Assembly (NCBI GenBank): GCA_017504625.1
Contig: JAFVQU010000002.1
Location: forward strand, 1-64,000
Reading direction: 5' to 3'
Source of the DNA: Clostridia bacterium
Lineage (GTDB): Bacteria; Bacillota; Clostridia; Oscillospirales; CAG-272
DNA length: 64,000 nucleotides
This document shows, in pieces, positions 8,550-17,802 of this stretch (its first letter is position 1; each line of letters starts with the position of its first letter). The translations under genes were made by a program, and so were the position numbers. The notes under the pieces are model-generated. The model was not told the origin of the DNA and ran no database searches. It saw only the letters and a program-made list of their open reading frames with translations.

Positions 8550-8583
8550 AGAGGGGAAACCCCCACTTGTGTGTTTCCCCTCT
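8550..8583. repeat. Hairpin related to the stem-loop repeat family
   Basis: Eleven-base stem AGAGGGGAAAC / GTTTCCCCTCT with a 12-base loop, followed by a second small hairpin TTCGGCTTCGCCGAA (8584-8598). The stem resembles the GAGGGAAAC core of the repeat at 7112. Lies in the 5' leader of the DUF815 gene. Confidence 0.55.
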
Positions 8584-8648
8584 TTCGGCTTCGCCGAAAT
8601 TCACCCCTTCGTGGCGCCTGTTAAGGTGTTAAGGATAGAAGGGTATTT

Positions 8649-8706
8649 CGCCTCTGCGGAGGCGACCGCCGATCGCGGCGGCTCCGACAAGCCTTTGAAA
8701 AGGCTT
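8649..8706. repeat. Three consecutive hairpins downstream of aspS
   Basis: CGCCTCTGCGGAGGCG (8649-8664), CCGCCGATCGCGGCGG (8666-8681) and AAGCCTTTGAAAAGGCTT (8689-8706) stand side by side between the aspS stop and the DUF815 gene. None is followed by a long U-run, so this looks like a compound palindromic repeat rather than a simple terminator. Confidence 0.55.
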
Positions 8707-8748
8707 GAGCGAAACCTTTAAAAATGGATTATTGAAGCCTTGAAAAGA

Positions 8749-10539
8749 TTATTCTTCCTCAACAACTGCGATAGAAAGGTCAGCGAGTGCCTTTGCATCA
8801 GCAGGTGCGGGACAGCCCGACATAAGCTCGCTTGCATTCTGAACCTTGGGGAACGCAAGGACGTCACGGAGCGAATCTGCGCCCGACATGACCATTGCAA
8901 GTCTGTCAAGACCCATACCCGAGCCGCCGTGAGGAGGTGCGCCGTACTTGTAAGCTTCAACAAGGAAGCCAAATTTTGCCTCTATCTCCTCGGGAGTAAG
9001 ACCGAGCGCCTTGAACATCTTTTCCTGGAGCTGCCAGTCGGTAATTCTGATTGAACCTGAGAGAAGCTCGGTTCCGTTAAGTACCATATCGTAGCACTTT
9101 GCTCTCACGCTGCCGGGATCGCTCTCAAGCTGAGGCAAGCATTCCTCAAGGGGCATGGTGAAGGGGTGATGCATAGCATCCCAGTGCTGTGTTTCCTCGT
9201 TCCACTCGAAGAAGGGGAACTCGGTGATCCAAAGGAAGTTGAACTTGCCCTCGGGAATGAGGTCAAGCTTCTTGCCAAGGATATTTCTGAGTGCGCCGAG
9301 AGTGGGAAGAACCACCTTATCCTTATCTGCGCAGATAAGCATAACGTCGCCTTTTTCAAAACCTACTGCGGCATAGATAGCCTCAAGCTCATCGGGTGTC
9401 ATAAACTTTGCAAACGAGCAGTTGGGAGCCTCGTCAGCCCAACGGACGTATGCAAGTCCCTTAGCGCCTATTCCCTTTGCGTGCTCTGTAAGCTTGTCAA
9501 TTTCTTTTCTTGTAAGAGTTGCCGCGGCGTTCTTTGCAACAATGCAACGAACGCTGCCGCCGTTCTCGATTGCAGACTTGAACACAACGAATTCGCTGTT
9601 CTTTACAACGTCGGAAATGTTCTGAATTTCCATGCCGAAGCGAGTATCGGGCTTATCGGAGCCGTATCTTTCCATTGCCTCGGCGAAGGTCAATCTCTGC
9701 ATAGGCGTTTCAATATCAATATTCATAACTTCCTTGAATACTCTCTTGATAAAGCCCTCGTTCATCGACATTACGTCCTCCATGGTAGCGAAAGACATTT
9801 CAAGGTCGATCTGAGTAAATTCGGGCTGACGGTCAGCTCTGAGGTCTTCGTCACGGAAGCAACGGGCAAGCTGAATGTAACGGTCAAAGCCTGAGAGCAT
9901 AAGGAGCTGCTTATAGATCTGAGGCGACTGAGGAAGCGCGTAGAAGCTTCCCTTGTGAATTCTCGAGGGAACGAGGTAGTCACGCGCACCCTCGGGAGTT
10001 GCCTTGATCATCATAGGAGTTTCGATCTCATAGAAGCCGTTCTCGTAATAATACTGACGCGCAACGCGAGCGATGTCGTGACGCATCTTGATGTTCTTCT
10101 GAAGCTCGGGACGGCGGAGGTCAACGTATCTGAACTTGAGCGCAGTTTCGTCCTTAACCTTCTTTGAGTCACTTACCTCAAAGGGAGGAGTCTGTGCAGC
10201 TGAAAGCACCTTCATGCTATGGGCGTAGATCTCAAGCTTACCCGTGGGGATATTGAGGTTTACCGCGCCCTCGCCACGAGGTCTTACGGTACCGTGAACG
10301 CAGAGAACGTACTCTGCACGGCAAGAGAATGCCTTATCAAACACCTCTCTGTCGGTCTTGTCGTCAAACGCGAGCTGAACTATTCCGGTTCTGTCGCGCA
10401 GGTCTATAAATATAAGCGCGCCAAGGTCTCTCTGTCTTTGTACCCAACCCATAACGCAAATCTGCTTGCCGATCATTTCCTCGGAAACTTCACCGCAATA
10501 ACAGCTTCTTTTGTCTTCGTTAGTTAAAAATTCTGCCAT
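8749..10539 (-). CDS. aspS: Aspartyl-tRNA synthetase
   Basis: 596 residues, the bacterial class IIb length including the GAD insertion domain. The N-terminal OB fold (V-M-G-W-V-Q-R-Q-R-D-L-G) binds the anticodon; class II motifs follow, with motif 2 around C-F-R-D-E-D-L-R-A-D-R-Q-P-E-F-T-Q and motif 3 G-G-S-G-M-G-L-D-R-L near the end. It charges tRNA-Asp; without gatCAB seen here I cannot say whether it is discriminating or also charges tRNA-Asn, but asnS at the window end argues for a discriminating enzyme. RBS GAAAGGAAG precedes the ATG. Co-directional with apt-like, thiI and the exonuclease upstream (27-base gap), so probably one operon. No T-box leader is visible. Confidence 0.96.
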   Translation of the reverse strand: MAEFLTNEDKRSCYCGEVSEEMIGKQICVMGWVQRQRDLGALIFIDLRDRTGIVQLAFDDKTDREVFDKAFSCRAEYVLCVHGTVRPRGEGAVNLNIPTGKLEIYAHSMKVLSAAQTPPFEVSDSKKVKDETALKFRYVDLRRPELQKNIKMRHDIARVARQYYYENGFYEIETPMMIKATPEGARDYLVPSRIHKGSFYALPQSPQIYKQLLMLSGFDRYIQLARCFRDEDLRADRQPEFTQIDLEMSFATMEDVMSMNEGFIKRVFKEVMNIDIETPMQRLTFAEAMERYGSDKPDTRFGMEIQNISDVVKNSEFVVFKSAIENGGSVRCIVAKNAAATLTRKEIDKLTEHAKGIGAKGLAYVRWADEAPNCSFAKFMTPDELEAIYAAVGFEKGDVMLICADKDKVVLPTLGALRNILGKKLDLIPEGKFNFLWITEFPFFEWNEETQHWDAMHHPFTMPLEECLPQLESDPGSVRAKCYDMVLNGTELLSGSIRITDWQLQEKMFKALGLTPEEIEAKFGFLVEAYKYGAPPHGGSGMGLDRLAMVMSGADSLRDVLAFPKVQNASELMSGCPAPADAKALADLSIAVVEEE

Positions 10540-10566
10540 TTTATTTCTTCCTTTCGGTATTTTTTC

Positions 10567-11130
10567 TTACATTATCGGCTCTGCATTCGCGTTGAAAAGC
10601 GGGAGCTTTTCAAGGTAGATGATATCATCTCTGTTTATTGCATCGCCCTCAGCGAGTATCGCCATCTTGCCAACGATTTCACCGCCCGCAAGCTTCACAA
10701 GCTCCTCTATCGCACGGAGAGATTCACCGGTCGAGATAACATCGTCAACAATAAGTATTTTCTTTCCGCGCATAAGCTCGGCATCAGCCTTATCGAGATA
10801 AAGCTTCTGCACTTTTTCGGTGGTGATAGACTTTACAACCACCTCGAAAACGCCGGTCATATAAAGCTTGGGCGCTTTTCTTGCAAGAAAATATTTTTGG
10901 TTTCCTGCAAGTCTTGACATCTCGTGAACAAGCGGTATTCCCTTTGCCTCGGCTGAGATAAGATAATCGTATTCGGGCGCTTTTTCAAGCAACGCCTCGG
11001 CGCACGCCGTGGTTATTTCAGGATCGCCGAAAATAACGAATCCTGCTATCATAAGGCTGTCGTTGAGCGGACATATAGGCAACTCACGATCAAGCCCCGC
11101 AATGTTCATTTTGTAATATTTTTGTCCCAT
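10567..11130 (-). CDS. Purine-type phosphoribosyltransferase (Apt-like)
   Basis: 187 residues with the type I phosphoribosyltransferase PRPP loop I-L-I-V-D-D-V-I-S-T-G-E-S (125-137) and the upstream S-A-E-A-K-G-I-P-L loop (59-67) typical of adenine phosphoribosyltransferase. The N-terminal hood is shorter and less conserved than in classical Apt. It would form AMP (or another purine nucleotide) from base and PRPP. The 19-base gap to thiI and 27-base gap to aspS suggest co-transcription. Xanthine phosphoribosyltransferase or a PurR-like binding protein without catalysis are alternatives; I rate adenine as most likely substrate. Confidence 0.78.
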   Translation of the reverse strand: MGQKYYKMNIAGLDRELPICPLNDSLMIAGFVIFGDPEITTACAEALLEKAPEYDYLISAEAKGIPLVHEMSRLAGNQKYFLARKAPKLYMTGVFEVVVKSITTEKVQKLYLDKADAELMRGKKILIVDDVISTGESLRAIEELVKLAGGEIVGKMAILAEGDAINRDDIIYLEKLPLFNANAEPIM

Positions 11131-11149
11131 AATAAAGCCCTCCGAAAGA

Positions 11150-12328
11150 TCAGTAGGCTTGCGCTCTTATGGTATACTTGGTTGCAATAGCCTCCTCGAC
11201 GAGTGCCTCGAAGTCAAGCTTCTGTTCCTCGCGAAGCACCTTTTCAAGCACAGGCTTGGTTCTGGGGTGCTTGGGAGTGAACACAGTACAGCAGTCCTCG
11301 TAAGGCTCGATAGAAATATCAAAGGTGTCTATCTTTCTCGCGATCTCAACGATCTCCTCCTTGTCCATTCCAATACACGGACGAAGCACGGGGATAGTTG
11401 CCGCGTTATCGGTCACTCCGATAGCCTCCAGCGTCTGCGACGCTACCTGACCAAGACTTTCGCCCGTGATAAGACACTTGCTGTCGTGGTCGCCCGCGAT
11501 ACGACTTGCTATATTCATCATATATCTGCGAAGCAGGAGCGTGAAATAATCCTCCTCGCAATGCTTTACAAGCTCCTCCTGGATATGCGTAAGCGATACG
11601 ACGTGAACGTAAATATCACCCGTGTACGCCGCAACCGTACGTGCAAGGCGGATAACCTTATCCCTTGCCATCTCGCTTGTATAGGGGAAGGACTCAAAAT
11701 GCACCGCCTCGATGCGAAGTCCTCTCTTTGCCATCATGTATCCCGCAACGGGAGAGTCGATGCCGCCCGACAAAAGAAGCATTCCGTGACCGCTCGAGCC
11801 TACGGGAAGTCCGCCCGCCGCTCTGAACTGTCCCGCGTGAACGTACGCGTTCTGCTCTCTTATCTCAACCTTCACGGTAACGTCGGGCTTTCTTACGTCA
11901 ACCCTGATCCTGCCGTGCATCTGTTCAAGTATCTCTCCGCCGAGTATCTCGGAGAGCTGCATGGAATTGAGCGGAAAGGTCTTGTCCGATCTCTTTCCCT
12001 CTACCTTAAAGGTCTTTTTACCCTCAAGGAACTGAGGGATGTATTCGCGTGTAACTCTCTTAATGTCGTCAACGTCCTTTTCGCACACTGCCGCGCGACC
12101 GATAGCCGCAAGACCAAAGGTCTTCATTGCGCTCTCAAACATTCCGTCGATATCGGCAAAATCATCAAGAGGCTTTACGTATATCAGGCTCTGTCCGCGC
12201 GTGATCTCAAAATTACCGTGCTTTTTCGCTCTCTGGCGAAGCTCGCGGCAAAGCTGATCCTCAAAATAGCGCTTATTTGCGCCCTTAAGCACGATCTCGC
12301 CGTATTTACAAAGTAAAATTTCCTTCAT
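11150..12328 (-). CDS. thiI: tRNA 4-thiouridine synthase ThiI
   Basis: 392 residues: N-terminal ferredoxin-like domain and THUMP (about 1-165), then the adenylating PP-loop domain with L-L-L-S-G-G-I-D-S-P-V (184-194) and I-T-G-E-S-L-G-Q-V-A-S-Q. There is no C-terminal rhodanese domain, as is usual in Firmicutes, where a dedicated cysteine desulfurase supplies sulfur. A Cys pair near the end (E-D-C-C-T-V-F) is of the kind used for sulfur relay. It makes s4U at position 8 of tRNAs and may contribute to thiamine thiazole synthesis. It starts 1 base after the exonuclease gene ends, so the two are translationally coupled. Confidence 0.94.
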   Translation of the reverse strand: MKEILLCKYGEIVLKGANKRYFEDQLCRELRQRAKKHGNFEITRGQSLIYVKPLDDFADIDGMFESAMKTFGLAAIGRAAVCEKDVDDIKRVTREYIPQFLEGKKTFKVEGKRSDKTFPLNSMQLSEILGGEILEQMHGRIRVDVRKPDVTVKVEIREQNAYVHAGQFRAAGGLPVGSSGHGMLLLSGGIDSPVAGYMMAKRGLRIEAVHFESFPYTSEMARDKVIRLARTVAAYTGDIYVHVVSLTHIQEELVKHCEEDYFTLLLRRYMMNIASRIAGDHDSKCLITGESLGQVASQTLEAIGVTDNAATIPVLRPCIGMDKEEIVEIARKIDTFDISIEPYEDCCTVFTPKHPRTKPVLEKVLREEQKLDFEALVEEAIATKYTIRAQAY

Positions 12329-12329
12329 C

Positions 12330-13424
12330 TCACACCTCCGCGGCGGTCTTGTAGTAATTCGGGAATATCTTTTCCCAGACCTTCATGCAGCCGATAGTGT
12401 CGGCAATAGACGTATGCGCAACGCCGTCCCACTCAATCCCGTAAACTGCCATGGCGTCGGTGAGCGATGCGTGGGTAAGCTCGGGCAGATGCTCGTGCGC
12501 GTAACGGACGAACTCGTTAGCGCAGCACCTTGTCTTATCGCGGAGCGCCTCGCGCTCATCCTCAGTGTCGTATATGTACTTTATATGGCTGTAATCGGTT
12601 GAAACTCCGTACGCGATAAGATTGTCGGCATTATCGAAAATTCTCTTTATCTCGGGAATAAGCTCATCAAGCATAGGCGCGTTTGCGACCATATCGGGAG
12701 TAATTCCGTGGATCTTTTCGGTCTGCTTCCACTTCTTTTTGCGGACGGGCTTTACAAGCGTGTCCATAATTATCTCGCCCTCGCCGTCAACGATCGAAAT
12801 AGAGATAATTTCATCGTGCGTGTAAACACCAGTAAGCTCGAGATCAAAGAAAAGCACTCTTTTACGATCCATTCCGTAATATGCGTTACGATACATATCA
12901 CCCTCTTCTCTTCTCTCGGCAAGGTCAGCCTCATAGCAAGCCTTGCAGAGCTTGCGGCGGTATCTTACTTCCTTGCCGCACTTAACGCAGTTAAGCGGGA
13001 GTCTGAGCGCGGTCTTTTTGTCGTAAAAATAGATAGTATTTCCGTCACCCTTGATCGTAAACGCAACAGGCTCCTCAATTACGTCGTAATGCATCTGAGA
13101 AAGTCTTTCGCGGGTGTAATAACCGCAGGATGCGGCGCGCTTGATGCTCATTCTCTCAATAACCGTGCCGCTGTCAAGCGTGCGGCTCTCTTTTTTGCTT
13201 CTGGGGAAATACCACTGCTCAGGCGGTGCTTCAATAACTCTTGCGGGATCGAAATAGTAGATAAGACTTCCGTCCTCGCTTTTGTCAAAGGCGGCGGGAT
13301 CGCCGCTGGGCATAAGGTGCATCTGCGTCAGCACTCCGCGCGTCAGATAATTCTTTTTGCTCGCTTCCTCGCGCGACACCTGCGGTATCGTCGCCCCCGA
13401 GCGAAGCTTCATGGTGTTTGCCAA
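12330..13424 (-). CDS. DEDD-type 3'-5' exonuclease with duplicated N-terminal module and zinc ribbon
   Basis: 364 residues from a TTG at 13424, chosen because GGAGG (13431-13435) lies 6 bases upstream; an ATG four codons later has no such site. Two related N-terminal units (about 18-67 and 94-143) share the pattern L-T-R/Y-T-R...L-x-Q-M-H...G-x-x-I-Y-Y/F-D/Y. A zinc ribbon follows (C-V-K-C at 146-149, C-K-A-C at 160-163). The C-terminal ~170 residues are an RNase T/DnaQ-like exonuclease: F-F-D-L-E (192-196), E-K-I-H-G-I-T, a middle Asp in S-T-D-Y-S-H, and A-H-T-S-I-A-D. The substrate (DNA or RNA) is unknown; the zinc ribbon and operon with thiI and aspS hint at RNA, as inference. First gene of the operon. 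Confidence 0.8.
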   Translation of the reverse strand: MANTMKLRSGATIPQVSREEASKKNYLTRGVLTQMHLMPSGDPAAFDKSEDGSLIYYFDPARVIEAPPEQWYFPRSKKESRTLDSGTVIERMSIKRAASCGYYTRERLSQMHYDVIEEPVAFTIKGDGNTIYFYDKKTALRLPLNCVKCGKEVRYRRKLCKACYEADLAERREEGDMYRNAYYGMDRKRVLFFDLELTGVYTHDEIISISIVDGEGEIIMDTLVKPVRKKKWKQTEKIHGITPDMVANAPMLDELIPEIKRIFDNADNLIAYGVSTDYSHIKYIYDTEDEREALRDKTRCCANEFVRYAHEHLPELTHASLTDAMAVYGIEWDGVAHTSIADTIGCMKVWEKIFPNYYKTAAEV

Positions 13425-13546
13425 ATTAAACCTCCGTTTTCCGTCCGCTAAAGCAGAACGCACGCCAATACGGGCCCACGTCTTAAATACTATTTGCGAA
13501 CAGGATATATATAAATTATAAATTTAAACAAAATTACTCACCTTAC

Positions 13547-13575
13547 ATTATATCATACGGCGGTTATTTTTACAA
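13547..13575 (-). promoter_or_regulatory. Sigma-A promoter of the exonuclease-thiI-aspS operon
   Basis: Minus strand TTGTAA (13570-13575), 17-base spacer, TATAAT (13547-13552). Gives a leader of about 115 bases before the TTG start. Confidence 0.75.
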
Positions 13576-13668
13576 GAGATTTAGCAAAAAAATCTCGCTC
13601 TCACTTGAACTTTTTTAGTACAAAGCGCAAAAGAGTGCGACATAAAGCCCACAAATCGCAAAAAGCAC

Positions 13669-13697
13669 TTGCCAAACGCCCAAATATATGTTATAAT
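13669..13697 (+). promoter_or_regulatory. Sigma-A promoter of the DUF512-der-obg operon
   Basis: TTGCCA (13669-13674), 17 bases, TATAAT (13692-13697); RBS AAGGGAG precedes the ATG at 13735. Confidence 0.8.
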
Positions 13698-13734
13698 GTA
13701 GGTTGGATTATAATGCGAAGAAGGGAGAGCAAAT

Positions 13735-15063
13735 ATGGTTAAGATAACATCGGTCGAAAAATCAAGCCGTGCCGCAAAACGCGGTATACGCGAGGGCGAC
13801 GTATTAATAGCTATCAACGGCAGAGAGATAAACGACGTGCTTGATTACCGTTTTTTTCTCACCGATACCAACATCACGCTCACTCTTGAGCGCGACGGAA
13901 AAAGATTTGAGGCAAGCATCAAAAAACAGCAATATGACGACATAGGACTTGATTTTGAAACACCTCTTATGGACAAAAAGCACTCGTGCGAGAACAAGTG
14001 CATCTTCTGCTTTATAGATCAGCTCCCCAAGGGAATGAGAAAAACGCTCTATTTCAAGGACGACGACTCGCGCCTCTCATTTCTGCACGGAAACTACATT
14101 ACTCTCACAAATCTTCACGATAAGGATATTGACCGCATCATTGAGATGCACATTTCCCCCGTAAACGTGTCGGTGCATACCACAAATCCCGAGCTTCGCG
14201 TTAAAATGATGCACAACAAGCGCGCGGGCGAGGTTCTCTCATATATGGACAAGCTCGCCGCGGCAAACATATCGCTCTGCGGTCAGATAGTGCTTTGCAA
14301 GGGTATCAACGATGGCGAGGAGCTTGACCGCTCGATGCGCGACCTTTCCAAGCTCTTCCCCGCTATGCAAAGCGTGTCCATCGTTCCCTCGGGACTTACC
14401 AAGCACCGCGAAAAGCTCTATCCGCTTGAGCATTTTACGCGTGAGGATGCTCTTGAGGTGATTGCACAGGTCGACAAATTCGCGGAAGAATTCAAAAAGA
14501 AAAACGGCAGCCGCATGTTCTTCTGTGCCGACGAGTTTTATCTCAAGGCAGAGCTTCCGCTTCCCGATGAGGACTATTACGAGGGTTATCCCCAGATCGA
14601 AAACGGCGTAGGAATGATCCGCTCACTCGTTGAGGAGTTCAAGTCCGAGCTTGATTACATCGGCGAATATCTCCCCGATTTCAAGGCTCCCAGATGCGTG
14701 TCCATAGCAACCGGTGTTGCGGCATACGACATGGTAAGCGTGCTTTGTCGCGCACTTGAGGAAAAGGTCAAAGGACTTGAGGTCAAGGTTTATAAAATAA
14801 TCAACAATTTCTTCGGTGAGAGCATAACCGTTTCGGGTCTGCTCACAGGCAAGGATATCTCGGAACAGCTTAAAGGACAAGACCTCGGTGACATTCTCCT
14901 CTTCCCCGAAAACTCGCTTCGCGCAGGTGAGGATATCTTCCTTGACGATATGACACCGGACGAGCTTTCAAAGCTTCTCGGCGTTCCCGTTGCTCCGTCA
15001 AGCGACACGGGCGAGGGATTTATCTGCTCAGTCCTCGGAGTTGAGCATCACACCGATTATTAA
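13735..15063 (+). CDS. DUF512 family radical-SAM-like protein with PDZ domain
   Basis: 442 residues. An N-terminal PDZ-like domain (about 1-62, with R-G-I-R-E-G-D-V-L-I-A-I-N-G) is followed by a radical-SAM-type cluster C85-x3-C89-x2-C92, then the DUF512 core with D-D-D-S-R-L-S-F-L-H-G-N-Y. Members lie almost always directly before der in Clostridia, as here (54-base gap), which suggests a role in ribosome assembly or tRNA/rRNA modification, but no activity is established. The Cys pattern is a variant of the canonical CX3CX2C and is intact, so a 4Fe-4S/SAM enzyme is likely. First gene of the operon. Confidence 0.88.
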   Translation: MVKITSVEKSSRAAKRGIREGDVLIAINGREINDVLDYRFFLTDTNITLTLERDGKRFEASIKKQQYDDIGLDFETPLMDKKHSCENKCIFCFIDQLPKGMRKTLYFKDDDSRLSFLHGNYITLTNLHDKDIDRIIEMHISPVNVSVHTTNPELRVKMMHNKRAGEVLSYMDKLAAANISLCGQIVLCKGINDGEELDRSMRDLSKLFPAMQSVSIVPSGLTKHREKLYPLEHFTREDALEVIAQVDKFAEEFKKKNGSRMFFCADEFYLKAELPLPDEDYYEGYPQIENGVGMIRSLVEEFKSELDYIGEYLPDFKAPRCVSIATGVAAYDMVSVLCRALEEKVKGLEVKVYKIINNFFGESITVSGLLTGKDISEQLKGQDLGDILLFPENSLRAGEDIFLDDMTPDELSKLLGVPVAPSSDTGEGFICSVLGVEHHTDY

Positions 15064-15117
15064 AGGACCAAATCCACTAAACTTCTACAATTTCTGCAGA
15101 AAGGCGGTTTTAAATAA

Positions 15118-16461
15118 ATGTCAAAACCAATTATAGCAATAGTAGGTCGCCCCAACGTTGGAAAGAGCACTCTTTTCAACAAGCTTATCGGCGAGCGTCG
15201 CTCGATAGTTGAGGACACGCCCGGCGTTACGCGCGACCGTATATACGGCGAGACCGAATGGACAGGACACCAGTTTATTGTTATCGACACGGGAGGAATT
15301 GAACCCAAGACTGACGACATCATTCTCTCCCAGATGAAGTTCCAGGCGCAGATCGCGATCGAGGACGCCGACGTTATCGTATTTATGTGCGACGTAAGAA
15401 CGGGTCTGACTGCAGATGATAAGGACATCGCGATCATGCTCAAAAAGAGCGGCAAGCCCATCGTTCCCTGCATCAACAAGTGTGACAGCGTGGGTCATCT
15501 TCCCTACGAATTCTACGAATTCTACGAGCTTGGATTTGAGTGCGAGCCGGTTGCGGTTTCCTCGGTTCACGGCTCGGGCACGGGCGATCTTCTTGATGCC
15601 TGCGTTGAGGCGGTAGGTGATTGGGACTATAGCGAGGACGACGACGACTCTATCAAGGTAGCCGTTATCGGAAAGCCTAACGCGGGCAAGTCCTCCATCA
15701 TCAACAAGATGCTCGGCGAAAACAGACTTATCGTATCTAATATCGCGGGTACTACTCGTGACGCGGTAGATACCAAGCTTGAAAATCAGTACGGCAAGTT
15801 CACCTTTATTGACACCGCGGGAATCCGCCGTCAGTCAAAGATCAACGACAATATTGAAAAATACAGCGTTCTCCGCGCACATATGGCGGTCGAGCGCGCT
15901 GACGTTTGCCTTATTATGATCGACGCATCGGTCGGCATTACCGAGCAGGATGAAAAGATCGCGGGAATTGCTCACGATTCGGGCAAGGCGGCTATTATCG
16001 TAGTCAACAAGTGGGACGCAATCGAGAAGGACAATTCCACCGTCAACGAGTTTACTCAGGACATCAGAAAGCACTTAGCTTATATGCCCTATGCTCCCAT
16101 CATCTTCGTGTCGGCTAAGACCGGACAGAGAGTTGACAATCTCTACGAGCGCATCAACTACGTTCACGGTCAGGCAACCATGAGAATCTCGACCGGTATG
16201 CTCAACGACGTGCTTGGCGAGGCAACCATGAGAACACAGCCTCCGTCCGACAAGGGCAGACGCCTCAAGATCTACTACATGACACAGATCAGCGTCGCTC
16301 CCCCCACCTTCGTTATCTTCTGCAACAACGCAGAGCTTTTCCACTACTCCTATCAGAGATATATTGAAAATTGCCTGCGCGAGACCTTCGGCTTCTCCGG
16401 CACTCCCATAAAGCTCATTATCCGCGAGCGCGGCGAGGATCAGAACGGTAACGGAAAATAG
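15118..16461 (+). CDS. der: Ribosome assembly GTPase Der (EngA)
   Basis: 447 residues with the diagnostic tandem of two GTPase domains: P-loop 1 G-R-P-N-V-G-K-S-T (10-18) with D-T-G-G (57-60) and N-K-C-D (120-123), and P-loop 2 G-K-P-N-A-G-K-S-S (185-193) with D-T-A-G and N-K-W-D. A C-terminal KH-like domain contains the family segment P-P-S-D-K-G-R-R-L-K-I-Y-Y. It acts in 50S subunit maturation. The linker between the domains is acidic (S-E-D-D-D-D-S). It lies between DUF512 and obg, the usual Clostridia arrangement except that plsY and gpsA are missing. Confidence 0.96.
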   Translation: MSKPIIAIVGRPNVGKSTLFNKLIGERRSIVEDTPGVTRDRIYGETEWTGHQFIVIDTGGIEPKTDDIILSQMKFQAQIAIEDADVIVFMCDVRTGLTADDKDIAIMLKKSGKPIVPCINKCDSVGHLPYEFYEFYELGFECEPVAVSSVHGSGTGDLLDACVEAVGDWDYSEDDDDSIKVAVIGKPNAGKSSIINKMLGENRLIVSNIAGTTRDAVDTKLENQYGKFTFIDTAGIRRQSKINDNIEKYSVLRAHMAVERADVCLIMIDASVGITEQDEKIAGIAHDSGKAAIIVVNKWDAIEKDNSTVNEFTQDIRKHLAYMPYAPIIFVSAKTGQRVDNLYERINYVHGQATMRISTGMLNDVLGEATMRTQPPSDKGRRLKIYYMTQISVAPPTFVIFCNNAELFHYSYQRYIENCLRETFGFSGTPIKLIIRERGEDQNGNGK

Positions 16462-16497
16462 TAAAACAGAAAATTTATTCCGAAAGGAAGTGACCTG

Positions 16498-17781
16498 ATG
16501 TTTATAGATAAAATCAAAATATACCTTAAAGCAGGTAACGGCGGAAACGGAGCTATCGCATTCCGCAGAGAAAAATACGTCGCTGCGGGCGGCCCCGCAG
16601 GCGGCGACGGAGGACACGGCGGCAACGTAGTTTTCCGCGTTGATCCCGGCTCCAACACCCTGCTTGCATTCAGATATAAGAGAAAATTCATCGCGCAGAA
16701 CGGTGGCGACGGCGGCGGAGATAAGTTCCACGGAGCTAACGGCGAGGATATTATAGTCCTCGTTCCCCCCGGAACTCTTATCAAAGACGTTGAAACCGGC
16801 AAGATAATTCATGATATGTCGCAGGACGACGGCGCAGATTATATCTGCTGTAAGGGTGGCCGAGGCGGCTGGGGTAACAAGCATTTCGCAACTCCCACCC
16901 GTCAGACACCTATGTTCGCAAAGAACGGAACAAAGGGCGACGAGCGCGAGGTCATTCTGGAGCTAAAGATGCTCGCCGACGTCGGACTTATCGGTATGCC
17001 CAGCGTTGGAAAGTCATCAATCCTCTCGGTAATCTCTTCGGCAAAGCCCAAGATCGCCGACTACCACTTCACCACCCTCTCTCCCAATCTTGGAGTTGTA
17101 TCCACGGGCGGTGAAAGCGGCTTCGTTGCGGCGGACATTCCCGGACTTATAGAGGGCGCGGCAGACGGCGCGGGACTTGGACACGCGTTTTTGCGTCACG
17201 TTGACAGATGCCGACTTCTCCTTCACGTCGTTGATATCTCCTGCTTCGAGGGCAGAGATCCCGTTGAGGATATCATCACGATAAACCGCGAGCTTGAGCG
17301 TTACAGTCCCGAGCTTGCGTCAAGACCTCAGATAATCATCGCAAACAAGGTCGACTCTCTTGACCGCGATGTCGTTGACGTTGACGCGTTTGAAGCCTTC
17401 GTCAAGGAAAACGACTGGGAGCTGATGTATATCTCGGCTTACACGGGCGAAAATCTCGACGAGATGATCGCGCTTGTAGCTAAAAGGCTTAAAGACCTTC
17501 CTCCCATGCTCGTTTACGAGCGCGAATACGAGGAGGAGGACAAATATACGAACGGCGGCAAGCAGACCACTATCACGATTGATGAAGACGGCAAATATAT
17601 CGTTGAGGGCGAATGGCTCTACAATCTTATGGGACAGATCAACTTCGACAACTACGAGTCGCTCAACTTCTTCCAGAGAGTTCTTCAAAAGAGCGGAGTG
17701 TTTGAAATGCTCGAGCAGCACGGCTGCCACGACGGCGACGTGGTTTCGATATACGATTTTGAGTTTGATTACGTTAAGTAA
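16498..17781 (+). CDS. obgE: GTPase Obg/CgtA
   Basis: 427 residues: the glycine-rich Obg fold (1-157, e.g. G-G-P-A-G-G-D-G-G-H-G-G), a GTPase domain with G1 G-M-P-S-V-G-K-S-S (166-174) and D-I-P-G, N-K-V-D, and a C-terminal OCT domain (about 345-427) that is present in Gram-positive Obg proteins. It binds the 50S subunit and links growth with stress and sporulation. RBS CCGAAAGGAAG lies 7 bases upstream. Follows der after 36 bases. Confidence 0.96.
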   Translation: MFIDKIKIYLKAGNGGNGAIAFRREKYVAAGGPAGGDGGHGGNVVFRVDPGSNTLLAFRYKRKFIAQNGGDGGGDKFHGANGEDIIVLVPPGTLIKDVETGKIIHDMSQDDGADYICCKGGRGGWGNKHFATPTRQTPMFAKNGTKGDEREVILELKMLADVGLIGMPSVGKSSILSVISSAKPKIADYHFTTLSPNLGVVSTGGESGFVAADIPGLIEGAADGAGLGHAFLRHVDRCRLLLHVVDISCFEGRDPVEDIITINRELERYSPELASRPQIIIANKVDSLDRDVVDVDAFEAFVKENDWELMYISAYTGENLDEMIALVAKRLKDLPPMLVYEREYEEEDKYTNGGKQTTITIDEDGKYIVEGEWLYNLMGQINFDNYESLNFFQRVLQKSGVFEMLEQHGCHDGDVVSIYDFEFDYVK

Positions 17782-17802
17782 AGCATAAGGAGGATAATCA
17801 GT

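Noticed and set aside
11159..12316. 385-codon open frame opposite thiI
   Set aside because: Antisense shadow of thiI, without RBS or recognisable domain.
16075..16884. 269-codon minus-strand frame across der and obg
   Set aside because: It spans the junction of two certain plus-strand genes and resembles no protein.
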